From Nocardia huaxiensis (lineage in GTDB: Bacteria; Actinomycetota; Actinomycetes; Mycobacteriales; Mycobacteriaceae), in contig NZ_CP059399.1 of assembly GCF_013744875.1 (NCBI RefSeq), positions 7,440,001-7,504,000 on the forward strand: DNA of 64,000 nt. The letters are read 5' to 3'. The position numbers and the translations under genes are program-made. Position 1 is the first letter of the stretch; each line of letters starts with the position of its first letter. This document shows, one piece after another, positions 7,926-16,808 of this stretch. Under the pieces are notes generated by a model, which was not told the origin of the DNA, ran no database searches, and saw nothing but the letters and a program-made list of their open reading frames with translations.

Positions 7926-9631
7926 GCCCCGATCCTACGAGCCCGCCCCGACAAGCCCGCACGAGGACGGCACATCGCTCGCCCCTCCGCACGATGTGGC
8001 GCGGGGCGTAGCAGCGCGATGAGCACCGCGCAGACCGCGGCGGCGGCGACGCCGGATCGGACGCCGCTCGGCAGCACCGCCGAAGCACCCAGTGCGGCAG
8101 CCCGGTCCGACACGGTCAGCAGCCACCACAGCAGTGGTGCGGTGCAGTGCAGCTCCCATTCCGCCAGCGGGGACCACACGCACGACAGCAGCGCCCCGGC
8201 CGCACCGAGCACCGTAATCGGTGCGACCACGGGTTCCACCAGCACATTCACCGCGATGCCGACCAAGCTGAGGTGACCTGTCATGGCAACGATGACCGGT
8301 GCGGTCACCACGAACGCCGCCGCCGACACCGCCACCGCATCCGCCACCGGGCGCGGCCAGCCATGCCGCCGAAGCCATTCCGACCAGCCGGGCGCGAGCA
8401 GTACAAGCCCGGCCGTCGCCAGCACCGATAGCGCGAATCCTGCGTCCACGGCCAGCGCGGGCGACCACGCGAGCAGCAGAATGACCGCCGTACACAACGC
8501 AGGTAGCGCCTGCTTCCGATACCCCGTACACAATCCCAGCAGCCCGACAGCTCCCATGACCGCCGCCCGCAGCACACTCGGCGAAGGCCGGGCCAGAACC
8601 ACGAACAGCACCAGCGCGATTCCGGCCACCGCGACGCCCACCCGTAGGTCCACCGTGAGCGCCCGCATCGAAAGCAACACCGCCCCAAGCAAAATCGTCA
8701 CATTCGCACCGCTGACAGCAGTCAAATGCGCGAGATCGACCTCTCGAAAATCCGCCCGAACCTCCTCCGACAACCGCGACGTATCTCCGATCACCAACCC
8801 CGGCAACAGCCCCGCCGCCTCCTCCGACAACGACTCCTGTGCCGCCCCAGCGAAATTCGCCCGCACCCGCCCCGCCGCCCGCTGCCACCACGACGCCTCC
8901 CCCACCTCGACAGGCGCACCCTGTGCCCGCAACACCGCCACCGTCAGATCCGCCCGCCAAGGCTTGTCCACCCGAGCCCGGAACACCACCCGCTGCCCCG
9001 GCAACAACCCCCGCCACCCCGCCTCCCCAGAAATCACGACCACATCTCCCCCGGCCGAAACCCCCCGAACCCCATCCCGAAACTCGACAAGCTCAGCCCT
9101 GGTCATCCACTGCCGCTTTCTGGATCCCTTGGCAGACAACACCTTCGGATCATCCGCCGCAACCACGGTGACCCACAGCGAACTCCCCCGCACCACGTCC
9201 CGCAGCGGATGCGTCTGCACCCGATACTCCCGCCACGCCGCCGCCCCCGCGAACCCCGCCCCTATCAGCAAAGCGCCCACCAGGATCAGCCTCACGCGAC
9301 CACCCCACCCCGCAGTTGCCCATCCCGCACCGGCTGACTCGGGAGCCCGCCCCCTCGGCCCGATCAGCCAAGGGATACGCCCCCTCGCCACAGCCGGCCC
9401 AGCCGCTCGGACAACCGACACCCACAGCCCCACAGCGAGAACCCCACAGCCGACCGCCAATCCCACCCCGACCCACCAGCCCAGCACTACCGTGGCAATC
9501 GTCGCTCCCCAGCAGCAAAGCGCCGCCGGTACCAGACGAGCATCGAGAACTTCCGGCGCAGCTGGCATTTCGGCATTCACATCGGCGGCCATGGGCGCTT
9601 CGCCGGGTGCGCGAGGTCCCGGGGCGGTCAT
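7922..9631 (-). CDS. comEC: ComEC/Rec2-family DNA-uptake channel protein
   Basis: 569-residue polytopic membrane protein. It has an N-terminal pair of membrane helices, an OB-like extracytoplasmic DUF4131 region, then the Competence domain with [30 protein letters not shown], the hallmark of ComEC, followed by many hydrophobic helices. It lacks the C-terminal metallo-beta-lactamase domain found in Bacillus ComEC, as is usual for short actinobacterial forms. The ATG at 9631 overlaps the comEA stop (ATGA). A much longer same-frame reading up to 10411 is an antisense-like extension over comEA and is rejected. Whether these bacteria are naturally transformable is not shown by the sequence. Confidence 0.9.
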   Translation of the reverse strand: MTAPGPRAPGEAPMAADVNAEMPAAPEVLDARLVPAALCCWGATIATVVLGWWVGVGLAVGCGVLAVGLWVSVVRAAGPAVARGRIPWLIGPRGRAPESAGAGWATAGWGGRVRLILVGALLIGAGFAGAAAWREYRVQTHPLRDVVRGSSLWVTVVAADDPKVLSAKGSRKRQWMTRAELVEFRDGVRGVSAGGDVVVISGEAGWRGLLPGQRVVFRARVDKPWRADLTVAVLRAQGAPVEVGEASWWQRAAGRVRANFAGAAQESLSEEAAGLLPGLVIGDTSRLSEEVRADFREVDLAHLTAVSGANVTILLGAVLLSMRALTVDLRVGVAVAGIALVLFVVLARPSPSVLRAAVMGAVGLLGLCTGYRKQALPALCTAVILLLAWSPALAVDAGFALSVLATAGLVLLAPGWSEWLRRHGWPRPVADAVAVSAAAFVVTAPVIVAMTGHLSLVGIAVNVLVEPVVAPITVLGAAGALLSCVWSPLAEWELHCTAPLLWWLLTVSDRAAALGASAVLPSGVRSGVAAAAVCAVLIALLRPAPHRAEGRAMCRPRAGLSGRARRIGA

Positions 9632-10500
9632 ATCGTCACCGAGTTGCGGAGGCGGGCGAGGCGGGAGGGGCCGATGCCGTCTACTTCGGCGAGTTGGTCT
9701 ATGGAGGTGAAGCGGCCGTGCTGGGTGCGCCAGGTGAGGATGGCGCGGGCGGTGACGGGGCCTACGCCGGGGAGGGCGTCGAGTTCGGGTTCTGTTGCGG
9801 TGTTGAGGTTTACGCGGGTGGGAGGGGTTGTGGGGCGGGGGGATTCGGTGGGGGCCGCGGGGATGGCGGCGGATTGGGCGGCGTTGGTGAGGGTGCTGCC
9901 GTGCTGGGAGGTGGCGGGGTTGGGGTCGGTGCGGCCGATGACGATCTGGTCGCCGTCGTGGAGGGGCTGGGCCAGGTTGAGGCCAGCGAGGTCGGCTTCG
10001 GGGTGCGGTGTGGCGGCTTTGATGGCGTCGGCTACTCGGGAGCCGGGTGGGAAGCGGCGGAGGCCGCCGTGTTCGACCAGGCCTACGACGCTGACTACCA
10101 CCTCGGCTGCCGTGGACGGGCGGGCACTGGTGGACGCCGGGGCGGTCGTCGCCGTTTCCGGTTGTGCCCCAGGGTTGTTCGCGGTTGTGCGGTGGTTCGG
10201 GTCGGTGGCGGCTACCGGGGTGATCGGTGGGACCGGGTGGGCGGCCGGCCTGTCGGTGAAGGAGGAGGTTGCGGCCAGCAGCACCACGAATATGCCTACC
10301 GCGGCGAGGATCAGGACGCCGCGGGGGCCGGGATCCCAGCGGGTGCCGTGGAAGCGTTCGGGGACGATCCGGTCGTGCAGGGTCTCGCCGGCGGTGCGGT
10401 CGGGACGCCAAGGGCGGGTGGGTGATTCGCCGAGAGCGTCATCGAGTGATTCGTCGTTCCAGCGGGCTCGGTGGAGGGTGGGTTCGTCGGTTCGGGGCAT
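9628..10500 (-). CDS. comEA: ComEA-family helix-hairpin-helix DNA-binding protein
   Basis: 290 residues. A cytoplasmic N-terminal tail (~1-60), one transmembrane helix (VLILAAVGIFVVLLAATS, ~61-78), a Thr/Pro/Ala-rich linker, an SLBB domain (VVSVVGLVEHGGLRRFPPGSRVADAI, ~135-185) and a C-terminal double helix-hairpin-helix (RVNLNTATEPELDALPGVGPVTARAI). This is the ComEA layout: DNA is bound on the outer face of the membrane and passed to ComEC, encoded immediately downstream with a 4-nt overlap. ATG start at 10500. Confidence 0.93.
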   Translation of the reverse strand: MPRTDEPTLHRARWNDESLDDALGESPTRPWRPDRTAGETLHDRIVPERFHGTRWDPGPRGVLILAAVGIFVVLLAATSSFTDRPAAHPVPPITPVAATDPNHRTTANNPGAQPETATTAPASTSARPSTAAEVVVSVVGLVEHGGLRRFPPGSRVADAIKAATPHPEADLAGLNLAQPLHDGDQIVIGRTDPNPATSQHGSTLTNAAQSAAIPAAPTESPRPTTPPTRVNLNTATEPELDALPGVGPVTARAILTWRTQHGRFTSIDQLAEVDGIGPSRLARLRNSVTI

Positions 10501-10617
10501 GGGGTCACGGTAGGGCCGAGGGCGAGCACGGCCCGAGTGGCGACCTGGCCTTTTCCGTCGGCCTGTGGATGCCGAAAAGTGATGTGAACAAGCGGATTCC
10601 GGAATGGAACGCGCAGG

Positions 10618-11460
10618 TCAGCCGCAGCCTCCGGGGACCACGAGGGCGCCGACGGCACCCATGCCGAGGTGCACTCCCAAGGTTGGTCCGAATTCGGCGA
10701 TGATGAGCTCGCGAATGCCGGGGATGAGGTCGCGGAGCTGGGCGGCGATGGTGTGGGCGGCCTCTTCCGCACCCAGGTGCTGGACTGCCACGGCCGCGCC
10801 GTCGTCGCCGGCCGCATCCACCGCTGCCGCAATGAGTTTGGTGAACGCCTTGGAGCGGGTGCGGGCCTTCTCGCGCAGTTCCAGGCGGCCGTCCACGATC
10901 TGCAGGATCGGCTTGGTGACCAGCTCGGTGCCGAAGAACGCCGCGGCGCTGCTCAAGCGTCCACCGCGACGCAACTGCTCGGTGCGGTTCACCACGATGA
11001 AGGCGCGGCTGCGCACCGAGGCGGCGACGGCGGTGTCGTAGACCATGTCCAGGGGTACGCCGGTGCGGGCGCGGCGGGCGGCGGCCAGCACGGTGAGCCC
11101 GGTGCCGAGTCCGGCGCTGAGCGAGTCGACCAGTCGCACCCGGTCGGCGGCGTCCATATCGCGCACGGCCTGGCGGCCCGCTTCCCAGGTGCCGGAGAGC
11201 TGACGCGAAAGGTGCACGGCGACAACGCCATCGCCCTCGCTCAGCTCCAGCGCGCGCTCGTAGGCGGCGCGCAGGTCACCCGGCGAGGCCGCCGATGTGG
11301 TGACCGTGGACGAACCGTAGTCGATATCGCATTCGTCCACGCCCTCCCGGATCTCCCGGTCGTCGACCAGCACATGCAGCGGAACCGCGAGCACGCCCAG
11401 TTCGGCGCTGAGGTCGGCGGGCAAACTGGCCGACGAGTCGGTGACAACCACGACGGCCAT
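10618..11460 (-). CDS. DegV family fatty-acid-binding protein
   Basis: 280 residues with the DegV opening VVVVTDSSASLPADL, the lipid-contacting LSRQLSGTWEAGRQA motif, and VYDTAVAASVRSRAFIVVNRTEQLRRGGRLSSAAAFFG typical of the second domain. DegV/FakB proteins bind a fatty acid in the cytosol; FakB presents it to a FakA kinase, but actinobacterial members near octT may serve lipopolysaccharide acylation. It is the Rv2417c equivalent, 17 nt downstream of octT on the same strand, so co-transcription is likely. Confidence 0.92.
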   Translation of the reverse strand: MAVVVVTDSSASLPADLSAELGVLAVPLHVLVDDREIREGVDECDIDYGSSTVTTSAASPGDLRAAYERALELSEGDGVVAVHLSRQLSGTWEAGRQAVRDMDAADRVRLVDSLSAGLGTGLTVLAAARRARTGVPLDMVYDTAVAASVRSRAFIVVNRTEQLRRGGRLSSAAAFFGTELVTKPILQIVDGRLELREKARTRSKAFTKLIAAAVDAAGDDGAAVAVQHLGAEEAAHTIAAQLRDLIPGIRELIIAEFGPTLGVHLGMGAVGALVVPGGCG

Positions 11461-11477
11461 CGGCTAGCGGACCTCCC

Positions 11478-12368
11478 TCATGCAGTCCGGGCCTCGCGCG
11501 CGGACGCCTCGGACAGCACCTTGACCATGGCGCGGGCGACGGCCTCGTGACCCTCCCAGCCCCAGTGGATGCCGTCCGGATTGGCTTCACCGTGGAAGAC
11601 GTTGTCCCGCACGGCTTCTCCGAGGTCTACCAGCGGCACCGCATGCTCGGCCGCCCACTGCTGCACGGCCTGCACCATGGGCTCACGCCCGGTGTGCACG
11701 CAGGCGTACGCCTCGCACTTGTGCACGGACGGAAGCACTCCCACCACGGGCAGCTCGGGTCGCAACTGCGCCAGCGAGTTTCGCGACTGCTCCAGGTAGT
11801 CGACGCTCACCGACGGCGGCAGCGCCACCGGCCAGCCGAGCGGGGAAAGCTTGGGCTGCAACCAGTTGTACGCCTCGCGCACCCGCCGCCGCACCGACGA
11901 CGGCCGCACGTACCGGATCAGCTCCCGCAGCGCGGTGGGCAGCGGCGAGGGCAGCGAATCCATTCCGCCGGTGGCGAATACGACCGCCCCCGCACGCGGC
12001 ACCGCGGCCCACACGCGCGGGTCGCCGATCAGCGCCCAGTAGGCGTCCCGGCAGGTCCACCCGATCCGCGCCACCAGCTCCACATCCCAGTCGAGCTCGG
12101 CCGCAACCAGATTCGGCCAGATCCGCGGGTGGTCGGCGGGCAGTCCGCCCTTCGGCCCGAAGTAGGACAGCGAATCGCCGATGACCACGAGCACCTTGCG
12201 CTCACCGGCTGCCTTCACCTCGGCAACGGCATCGGTATCGCCCTGCGGCGCAGCGGCATCCGAGCCGAACAGCGCGTCCGGCAGCTGCCGGACCCGCTTC
12301 ACCTCGCTGGCCTGCCGCAGCAGTTCGTCGGAGACTTGCCGTTCGCCGGAGCTCTCATCAGAGGACAT
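11478..12368 (-). CDS. octT: SGNH/GDSL-type octanoyltransferase of methylglucose lipopolysaccharide synthesis
   Basis: 296 residues. After a ~50-residue N-terminal extension comes the SGNH hydrolase core: block [12 protein letters not shown] with the nucleophile Ser, block III near FATGGMDS, and block [15 protein letters not shown] with catalytic Asp/His. The Rv2418c orthologue is reported to octanoylate diglucosylglycerate, an early precursor of the polymethylated polysaccharides that bind fatty acids in mycobacteria and Nocardia. Location directly after gpgP, which makes the glucosylglycerate precursor, supports that role. Its start overlaps the gpgP stop by 11 nt. Confidence 0.88.
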   Translation of the reverse strand: MSSDESSGERQVSDELLRQASEVKRVRQLPDALFGSDAAAPQGDTDAVAEVKAAGERKVLVVIGDSLSYFGPKGGLPADHPRIWPNLVAAELDWDVELVARIGWTCRDAYWALIGDPRVWAAVPRAGAVVFATGGMDSLPSPLPTALRELIRYVRPSSVRRRVREAYNWLQPKLSPLGWPVALPPSVSVDYLEQSRNSLAQLRPELPVVGVLPSVHKCEAYACVHTGREPMVQAVQQWAAEHAVPLVDLGEAVRDNVFHGEANPDGIHWGWEGHEAVARAMVKVLSEASAREARTA

Positions 12369-13017
12369 CAGGTGCTACCTTCGCCGCCGCGTTCCACACA
12401 TCGAGGCGCCACCCGGGCCGCTCGAAGCTGGGACCGTGGCTGCTCAGCTGCACCCAGCTGGTGTTGGCGAGCCCACCGAGGGCCGGCCAGTTAGCGGGCG
12501 GGAGCTCGAGCACTGCCGCGGTCAGCGCCGCGATCAGCCCGCCGTGCGCAACCAGGAGAATGGTACGGCCGGGCCAGTCCTCGCGCTCGTTGAACAGCTC
12601 GTGCACGACCGGCAGCGCCCGCGCGCCGACCTCGAGCTTGGATTCGCCGCCGGGCGGGGTGAAGGTCGGGTCCATGCGCCATTCCTTGCGCGCGCCCGGA
12701 TGCATGGTGTCGACCTGGATGTGGTCCAGGCCCTCCCATTCGCCGAGGTTGGTTTCGCGCAGGCGCGGGTCGGTGACCACGGGCAGTCCGGCGTGGTCGG
12801 AGACGGCCAAGGCGGTGTCGTGCGCCCGCTTGAGATCGGAGGACACGATGTGCACCAGATCCCGGCAGGCCATGTCCGGTGCGCAGTCCTTGGCCTGACG
12901 CCGCCCCAGCTCACTGAGCTCCGTATCGATCTGCCCCTGCATGCGATCGGAGGCATTCCATTCGGTCTGCCCGTGCCGCAACAGAATCAGGCGCCGCACG
13001 CCGGCCATCTTGCTCAC
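12358..13017 (-). CDS. gpgP: Glucosyl-3-phosphoglycerate phosphatase (histidine phosphatase family)
   Basis: 219 residues. Histidine-phosphatase signature [12 protein letters not shown] near the N-terminus (phospho-accepting His), [10 protein letters not shown] with the second acidic residue region, and [13 protein letters not shown] with the second catalytic His. In mycobacteria the Rv2419c enzyme dephosphorylates glucosyl-3-phosphoglycerate in methylglucose lipopolysaccharide synthesis. The gene lies between rsfS and octT exactly as in M. tuberculosis. GTG start at 13017 shares one base with the rsfS stop (TAGTG), indicating coupling. Confidence 0.9.
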   Translation of the reverse strand: MSKMAGVRRLILLRHGQTEWNASDRMQGQIDTELSELGRRQAKDCAPDMACRDLVHIVSSDLKRAHDTALAVSDHAGLPVVTDPRLRETNLGEWEGLDHIQVDTMHPGARKEWRMDPTFTPPGGESKLEVGARALPVVHELFNEREDWPGRTILLVAHGGLIAALTAAVLELPPANWPALGGLANTSWVQLSSHGPSFERPGWRLDVWNAAAKVAPDVL

Positions 13018-13433
13018 TACTGGTCCTCAGCCTCGTCGTCCCCGGCAGCCGCCGCGGCCTCGTCCTTGTGGGTGCCCAGCCCCTCGATCGGCACCTGCGG
13101 GCAGTCCTTCCACAGCCGTTCCAGGCCGTAGAAGTCGCGTTCGTCATTGTGCTGGATGTGGATGACGATCTCGATGTAATCGAGCAGCGCCCACCGGCCT
13201 TCGCGGGTGCCCTCGCGGCGCACCGGCTTGTATCCGGCCTCGCGCAGCTTCTCCTCGACATTGTCGACGATCGCGTTGACCTGGCGCTCGTTGGGCGCGG
13301 ACGCGATGACGAAGCAGTCGGTGATCACCAGCTGCTCGGACACGTCGAGCACGACCACGTCGGAAGCCAGTTTCTCGTCCGCGGCCAGTGCGGCCACCGT
13401 GGCCATCTTCACTGCTTCAGCCGATGCGCTCAC
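13017..13433 (-). CDS. rsfS: Ribosome silencing factor RsfS
   Basis: 138 residues. RsfS binds L14 on the 50S subunit and blocks subunit joining under starvation. The family core is clear: DVVVLDVSEQLVITDCFVIASAPNERQVNAIVD and the C-terminal WALLDYIEIVIHIQHNDERDFYGLERLWKD. A GTG start at 13433 was chosen since a longer reading to 13571 overlaps nadD and has no similarity. It lies 4 nt after the nadD stop. The acidic C-terminal tail (GDDEAEDQ) is ordinary for actinobacterial members. Confidence 0.94.
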   Translation of the reverse strand: MSASAEAVKMATVAALAADEKLASDVVVLDVSEQLVITDCFVIASAPNERQVNAIVDNVEEKLREAGYKPVRREGTREGRWALLDYIEIVIHIQHNDERDFYGLERLWKDCPQVPIEGLGTHKDEAAAAAGDDEAEDQ

Positions 13434-13437
13434 CCTG

Positions 13438-14088
13438 CTACCTTCCCTCTGCTCTTCCCAGAGCACCGTTTCGCGGCGCGTAGAGATGCCGCTTCGATAT
13501 GTATTGCACGACCCCGTCCGGAACGAGGTACCACACCGGCCGCCCCTCCCCCGCACGCCGCCGACAATCACTGGACGAGATGGCCAGTGCCGGAATCTCG
13601 ATCATCGTGACGGTGTCGGCGGGGTAATTCTTCAGGTGGTCGGCCAGGTGGTCGATATTCAATTCGTACCCCGGACGGCTCACTCCGACGAATTTCGCCA
13701 GTTCGAACAGTTCGGACCAATCCTGCCATGTGAGGATGCTGGCCAGTGCGTCCGCTCCGGTGATGAAGTACAGATCCGCGTCGGGATGCTGTTCGGCCAG
13801 GTCACGCAGGGTGTCGACGGTGTAGGTCTCCTTGCCCCGGTCGACGTCGGTGCGGCTGACGGAGAAGCGCGGGTTGGAGGCGGTGGCGATGACCGTCATG
13901 AGGTAGCGGTCCTCGGCCGGCGATACATGCCGGTCGGATTTCTGCCAGGGCTGTCCGGTGGGAACGAAGATCACTTCGTCCAGGTCGAAGCGCTGCGCCA
14001 CCTCCGAGGCGGCGACGAGGTGACCATGGTGGATGGGATCGAAGGTGCCGCCCATCACCCCCAGCTTGCGGCGACCGTTCGTATGCAC
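13438..14088 (-). CDS. nadD: Nicotinate-nucleotide adenylyltransferase
   Basis: 216 residues. Cytosolic enzyme that joins nicotinate mononucleotide and ATP to make deamido-NAD. It shows the nucleotidyltransferase motif [12 protein letters not shown] near the N-terminus, [11 protein letters not shown], and the C-terminal [28 protein letters not shown] containing the ISSTxxR-type motif. I used the GTG at 14088 ([14 protein letters not shown]); a TTG at 14112 would add eight residues. Neither has a strong Shine-Dalgarno. First gene of the nadD-rsfS-gpgP-octT-degV run; a 20-bp hairpin lies upstream. Confidence 0.94.
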   Translation of the reverse strand: MHTNGRRKLGVMGGTFDPIHHGHLVAASEVAQRFDLDEVIFVPTGQPWQKSDRHVSPAEDRYLMTVIATASNPRFSVSRTDVDRGKETYTVDTLRDLAEQHPDADLYFITGADALASILTWQDWSELFELAKFVGVSRPGYELNIDHLADHLKNYPADTVTMIEIPALAISSSDCRRRAGEGRPVWYLVPDGVVQYISKRHLYAPRNGALGRAEGR

Positions 14089-14121
14089 GAAAAGCGAGCT
14101 TACCGGGGGCAATCCGGGACG

Positions 14122-14170
14122 CGACGCAGCGGATCGGACACTCTCCCGCGGTGTCCGATCCGCTGCGTCG
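14122..14170. terminator. 20-bp perfect hairpin between the DUF3298 gene and nadD
   Basis: Arms 14122-14141 and 14151-14170 are exactly complementary (CGACGCAGCGGATCGGACAC and its complement) around a 9-nt loop. It starts 14 nt past the stop of the leftward DUF3298-like gene and ends 34 nt before nadD. The likely role is to terminate the upstream transcript and insulate nadD. There is no T-run, as is common in high-GC actinobacteria. Confidence 0.7.
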
Positions 14171-14184
14171 GATGGTTCCGGCGA

Positions 14185-14880
14185 TCAGGCCCCGACCACG
14201 TCCTTCATCTCGGGGTTCAGCACCGAGCCGAAGTTTTTCCAAGCCAGGGTGAGCACGACATTGCCCGCGGCGTGCGAGGCGACCTCACCGAGGTAGAGGC
14301 GGATGCCGTCGTCGGAGACCGCCCACTTGTCGAAGTTGACCGCGTCGGCGGAGACGGCGTCACGGCTGTAGCCGTCGGCCCCGAACATCCAGGTCAGCTC
14401 CTCGTTCGCGTGCGAGGACAGCAGCTGCAACGCGCCGTCGAGATCGGAGAACAGCGTGGAGAGCGTAATCGCTTCGCCGGTCAGGGTATTGGTGTTGTGG
14501 GTGGCGAACTCCTCCCACGGATGCGCGGCCTGCTGCTGGAAGACCGAGACGCCGATCTTGCCGCTGAGCACGTGATGGCCGAGGTAGAGGTAGTTGACAG
14601 AGGTGTTGACGGTGTAGCCGTCGCCCGCGTAGCCGATGAAGGCCTCGGCGTACCCGTTCATGGCGGCATTGAAGTCCTGGCGGGCCCAGTAGTACGCGCC
14701 GTCGACACCGTCGATGCCGACATTGGGTACCTGCACCTTGTAGTCGGCGCCCTCCAGTGTGTACGTGGTCTCGTAGAACTCACCCGGTGCGGGCGTGGCG
14801 TGGGCGATCACCCGGCCGGCGCTCACGGCGAGCACGGCCAGCAGGGCGGCGATCAGGTAGTGGGCTGCTTTTCGCGTCAT
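14185..14880 (-). CDS. Secreted DUF3298/RsiV-like protein, copy 1
   Basis: 231 residues with a signal peptide (MTRKAAHYLIAALLAVLAVSAGRVIA). The mature part carries PNVGIDGVDG, an ARQDFN helix, LSGKIGVSVFQQ, HNTNTLTGEAITLSTLFSDLD and a C-terminal DDGIRLYLGEVASHAAGN; the last part matches the DUF3298 pattern seen at the end of RsiV anti-sigma factors, which bind lysozyme. Here there is no cytoplasmic anti-sigma domain, so it would act only outside the membrane. A close paralogue lies at 18693-19385; the two bracket a four-gene cluster. Function unknown; a wall-associated binding protein is a reasonable guess. Confidence 0.8.
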   Translation of the reverse strand: MTRKAAHYLIAALLAVLAVSAGRVIAHATPAPGEFYETTYTLEGADYKVQVPNVGIDGVDGAYYWARQDFNAAMNGYAEAFIGYAGDGYTVNTSVNYLYLGHHVLSGKIGVSVFQQQAAHPWEEFATHNTNTLTGEAITLSTLFSDLDGALQLLSSHANEELTWMFGADGYSRDAVSADAVNFDKWAVSDDGIRLYLGEVASHAAGNVVLTLAWKNFGSVLNPEMKDVVGA

Positions 14881-14902
14881 GCCACCACGGTGCGGGTGTG
14901 CT

Positions 14903-14929
14903 CCAACGCGCCACTAATGACGGACTAAC
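14903..14929 (-). promoter_or_regulatory. Three CYAAY direct repeats at 11-nt spacing upstream of DUF3298 copy 1
   Basis: Pentamers CCAAC, CTAAT and CTAAC start at 14903, 14914 and 14925, exactly one helical turn apart, 23 nt upstream of the start codon. On the coding strand they read RTTRG. Such 11-nt phased repeats are typical of OmpR/PhoB-type response-regulator sites. The same three-repeat array occurs before the paralogue at 19408-19434. Confidence 0.65.
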
Positions 14930-15075
14930 GGCGATTTCCCGGTGACCGCCATTTTCGAGGATTGCATTCAGTGTGACCGCAACCCGCGACTTTCTCCCGG
15001 ACTCGAGTTGCCATATGTGTGCTGCCCGACCAGTTGGAGTCCATCAGCATCACATTCACCTCAGAGGAACCCGCC

Positions 15076-15756
15076 ATGGGACGTCATTCGAATCGAATCG
15101 CCGCGGCCGTCGCCGCGCTTGCTCTCAGCGCACTGGCCGCGCCGCTCGCGCGGGCCGAACCCGCGCCACTCACCGGGCTTTTCGCGCTCGCACCGGGTGT
15201 CTGCGCCAATGGCGCGGTGACCGGAAGTTTCTTCCGGATGATTCTGCCCACCGGCGATGCGAGCGGGCCGTATCTGCAGAACAGCGATTCGCAGTGCAGT
15301 GATCAGACGGTCACACCGCTGGCGGCGGGCAGCGATGGCGGGCTGATCAGCGGGAGCTATCAGCCGCAGCCGGACGCGGCCTTCGACGGCGCGGGCAATG
15401 CGCGGTCGGGGCGGGTGACCACGCCGGTGCGGTTCTACGGCGTGGATTTCGCGACGGCCACCAATCCCACCGATCCGCAAACGAGTGCGGGCACCGGGCT
15501 GCCGCAATTGTTCAGTGACGGTGGAGTTCTGACCGGGGATCTGAGCAGTCTCGGCGTGACGTGGAACAACCAGGTATTCAATCAAGGGTCGCCGAAACCG
15601 GGCGGCGGCTTGCCGGGCAAAACCAGCCCGATTCGCGGAACCATCGATGGGGCGGGCAATTTCGTCATCGAATGGACGAGCCAGATCGTGGGTGGGCCGT
15701 TCAACAACTTCACCGGGCTGTGGCATTTGGCGGGTCAGTATCGAGGCGGGCGATGA
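15076..15756 (+). CDS. Secreted protein of unknown function, first gene of a four-gene cluster
   Basis: 226 residues with a signal peptide (RIAAAVAALALSALAAPLARA). The mature protein is rich in G, T, N and D and looks all-beta. It shares a string of motifs with the lipoprotein at 16805-17653: LTGLF near the start, SFFRMILPTGDASGPYL, TNPTDPQT, LTGDLSSLGVTWNNQVFNQG and the C-terminal WTSQIVGGPFNNFTGLWHLAG. The two are therefore paralogues. ATG at 15076 has AGAGG about 9 nt upstream; a longer reading from 15019 would put 19 extra residues before the signal peptide. The stop overlaps the next start (ATGA). No known domain recognised. Confidence 0.75.
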   Translation: MGRHSNRIAAAVAALALSALAAPLARAEPAPLTGLFALAPGVCANGAVTGSFFRMILPTGDASGPYLQNSDSQCSDQTVTPLAAGSDGGLISGSYQPQPDAAFDGAGNARSGRVTTPVRFYGVDFATATNPTDPQTSAGTGLPQLFSDGGVLTGDLSSLGVTWNNQVFNQGSPKPGGGLPGKTSPIRGTIDGAGNFVIEWTSQIVGGPFNNFTGLWHLAGQYRGGR

Positions 15757-16808
15757 CCACCGTGTCCTCGCTGCCGGCCTACGGGGACTTTGTCTCGCAG
15801 GTCGAGCAGGAGTCGGTGCGGGCGGGGCGGCGCTGGCCGTTCGCGGTGCTGACGGTGATCGGCGTGTTGCTGGTGGCGGCTCCGCTGGTGACGGGAATGT
15901 TCCCGCGAGCGATCAAGGGCGAGGCCATGATCGACGCGTTCCAGCCGTATGTGAGCGCGCAGAGCATCGCGGGATATCGGGATGATCTGCGGGTGCTCGA
16001 CGATGCGCGGGCCAATGTGCTTGCTTTGCAGGCCAATTCGCAGCAGCCGGGGCGTTTCGAGCGGGTCGAGACATTCGTACGGGACTATCCGGGGATTCGC
16101 AGCGACCTGACCGGGATGCTCGATTCGATCGACGGCAATCGGGAGAGTTTCGGGAAGCTGTCGAGCACAACATCTTTCGGATCACTGCCGTGGCTGCTCG
16201 CGCTCGCGGGACTGCTGTTGATCACCGCCGGGCTGTTCGGATACCGGGCGGCGGGTGACAGCGAGCGCGGGACAATCTGGTACAGCCTGGCCGTGCTCGC
16301 CGCGCTCGGGCTGCTGGCGGTGCCGCTCACCGGCGGGTTGTTCCGGGCCGCGCCTGCGGCACAACCGGTCATCGACAGTTTCCGGCCGATCCTCACCCAC
16401 CAGAAAGTTCGGGAGATACAGGGCTATTTCGTCATCCTGGTGGCCGCCGACGGCGAACTGAACAGCCGCTACGTCGCTGCGGTGCGTGAAACGCACCCCG
16501 ACGCCGACCTGACCGGCATCACCGCGCTGGAAACGAGCTGGCAGCCCATGACCGCGCGGTTCGCCGCACTGGTGGGCGTGCTCAACGACAATATTCGCAA
16601 CTTCGATGCCGTTGTGGCGCTGAATAATTCGACGAAGCCGCTGGGGTTCACCGCCTTTCACGGCCTCGGCTGGGGCTTTCTGATTCCGGGCGTCGCAGTC
16701 CTCGGCGTAGCACTGGCGGGTCTGTGGCGGCGGCCGGCCGACTCCAGCGCGCGGATCCCGCGAACCGATTCCGGCGCAGCTCATTCCACTGAAGGTGATC
16801 CGACGTGA
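15753..16808 (+). CDS. Internally duplicated membrane protein, unknown function
   Basis: 351 residues with about four transmembrane helices (near 28-48, 147-167, 177-197 and 303-325). The two halves look alike: each has a helix ending in TG-x-F-x-RA, then an extracytoplasmic domain starting AMIDAFQPYVSAQSIAGYRDDLR in the first half and PVIDSFRPILTHQKVREIQGYF in the second (residues ~58 and ~207), then a closing helix. This points to an ancient tandem duplication of a helix-domain-helix unit. It overlaps both neighbours by 4 nt, so it is made together with two exported paralogues and may be their membrane partner. No family recognised. Confidence 0.75.
   Translation: MTTVSSLPAYGDFVSQVEQESVRAGRRWPFAVLTVIGVLLVAAPLVTGMFPRAIKGEAMIDAFQPYVSAQSIAGYRDDLRVLDDARANVLALQANSQQPGRFERVETFVRDYPGIRSDLTGMLDSIDGNRESFGKLSSTTSFGSLPWLLALAGLLLITAGLFGYRAAGDSERGTIWYSLAVLAALGLLAVPLTGGLFRAAPAAQPVIDSFRPILTHQKVREIQGYFVILVAADGELNSRYVAAVRETHPDADLTGITALETSWQPMTARFAALVGVLNDNIRNFDAVVALNNSTKPLGFTAFHGLGWGFLIPGVAVLGVALAGLWRRPADSSARIPRTDSGAAHSTEGDPT

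Noticed and set aside
9632..10411. N-terminal extension of comEC by about 260 codons
   Set aside because: Arg/Pro-rich frame overlapping comEA; the ATGA junction at 9628-9631 gives a natural start.
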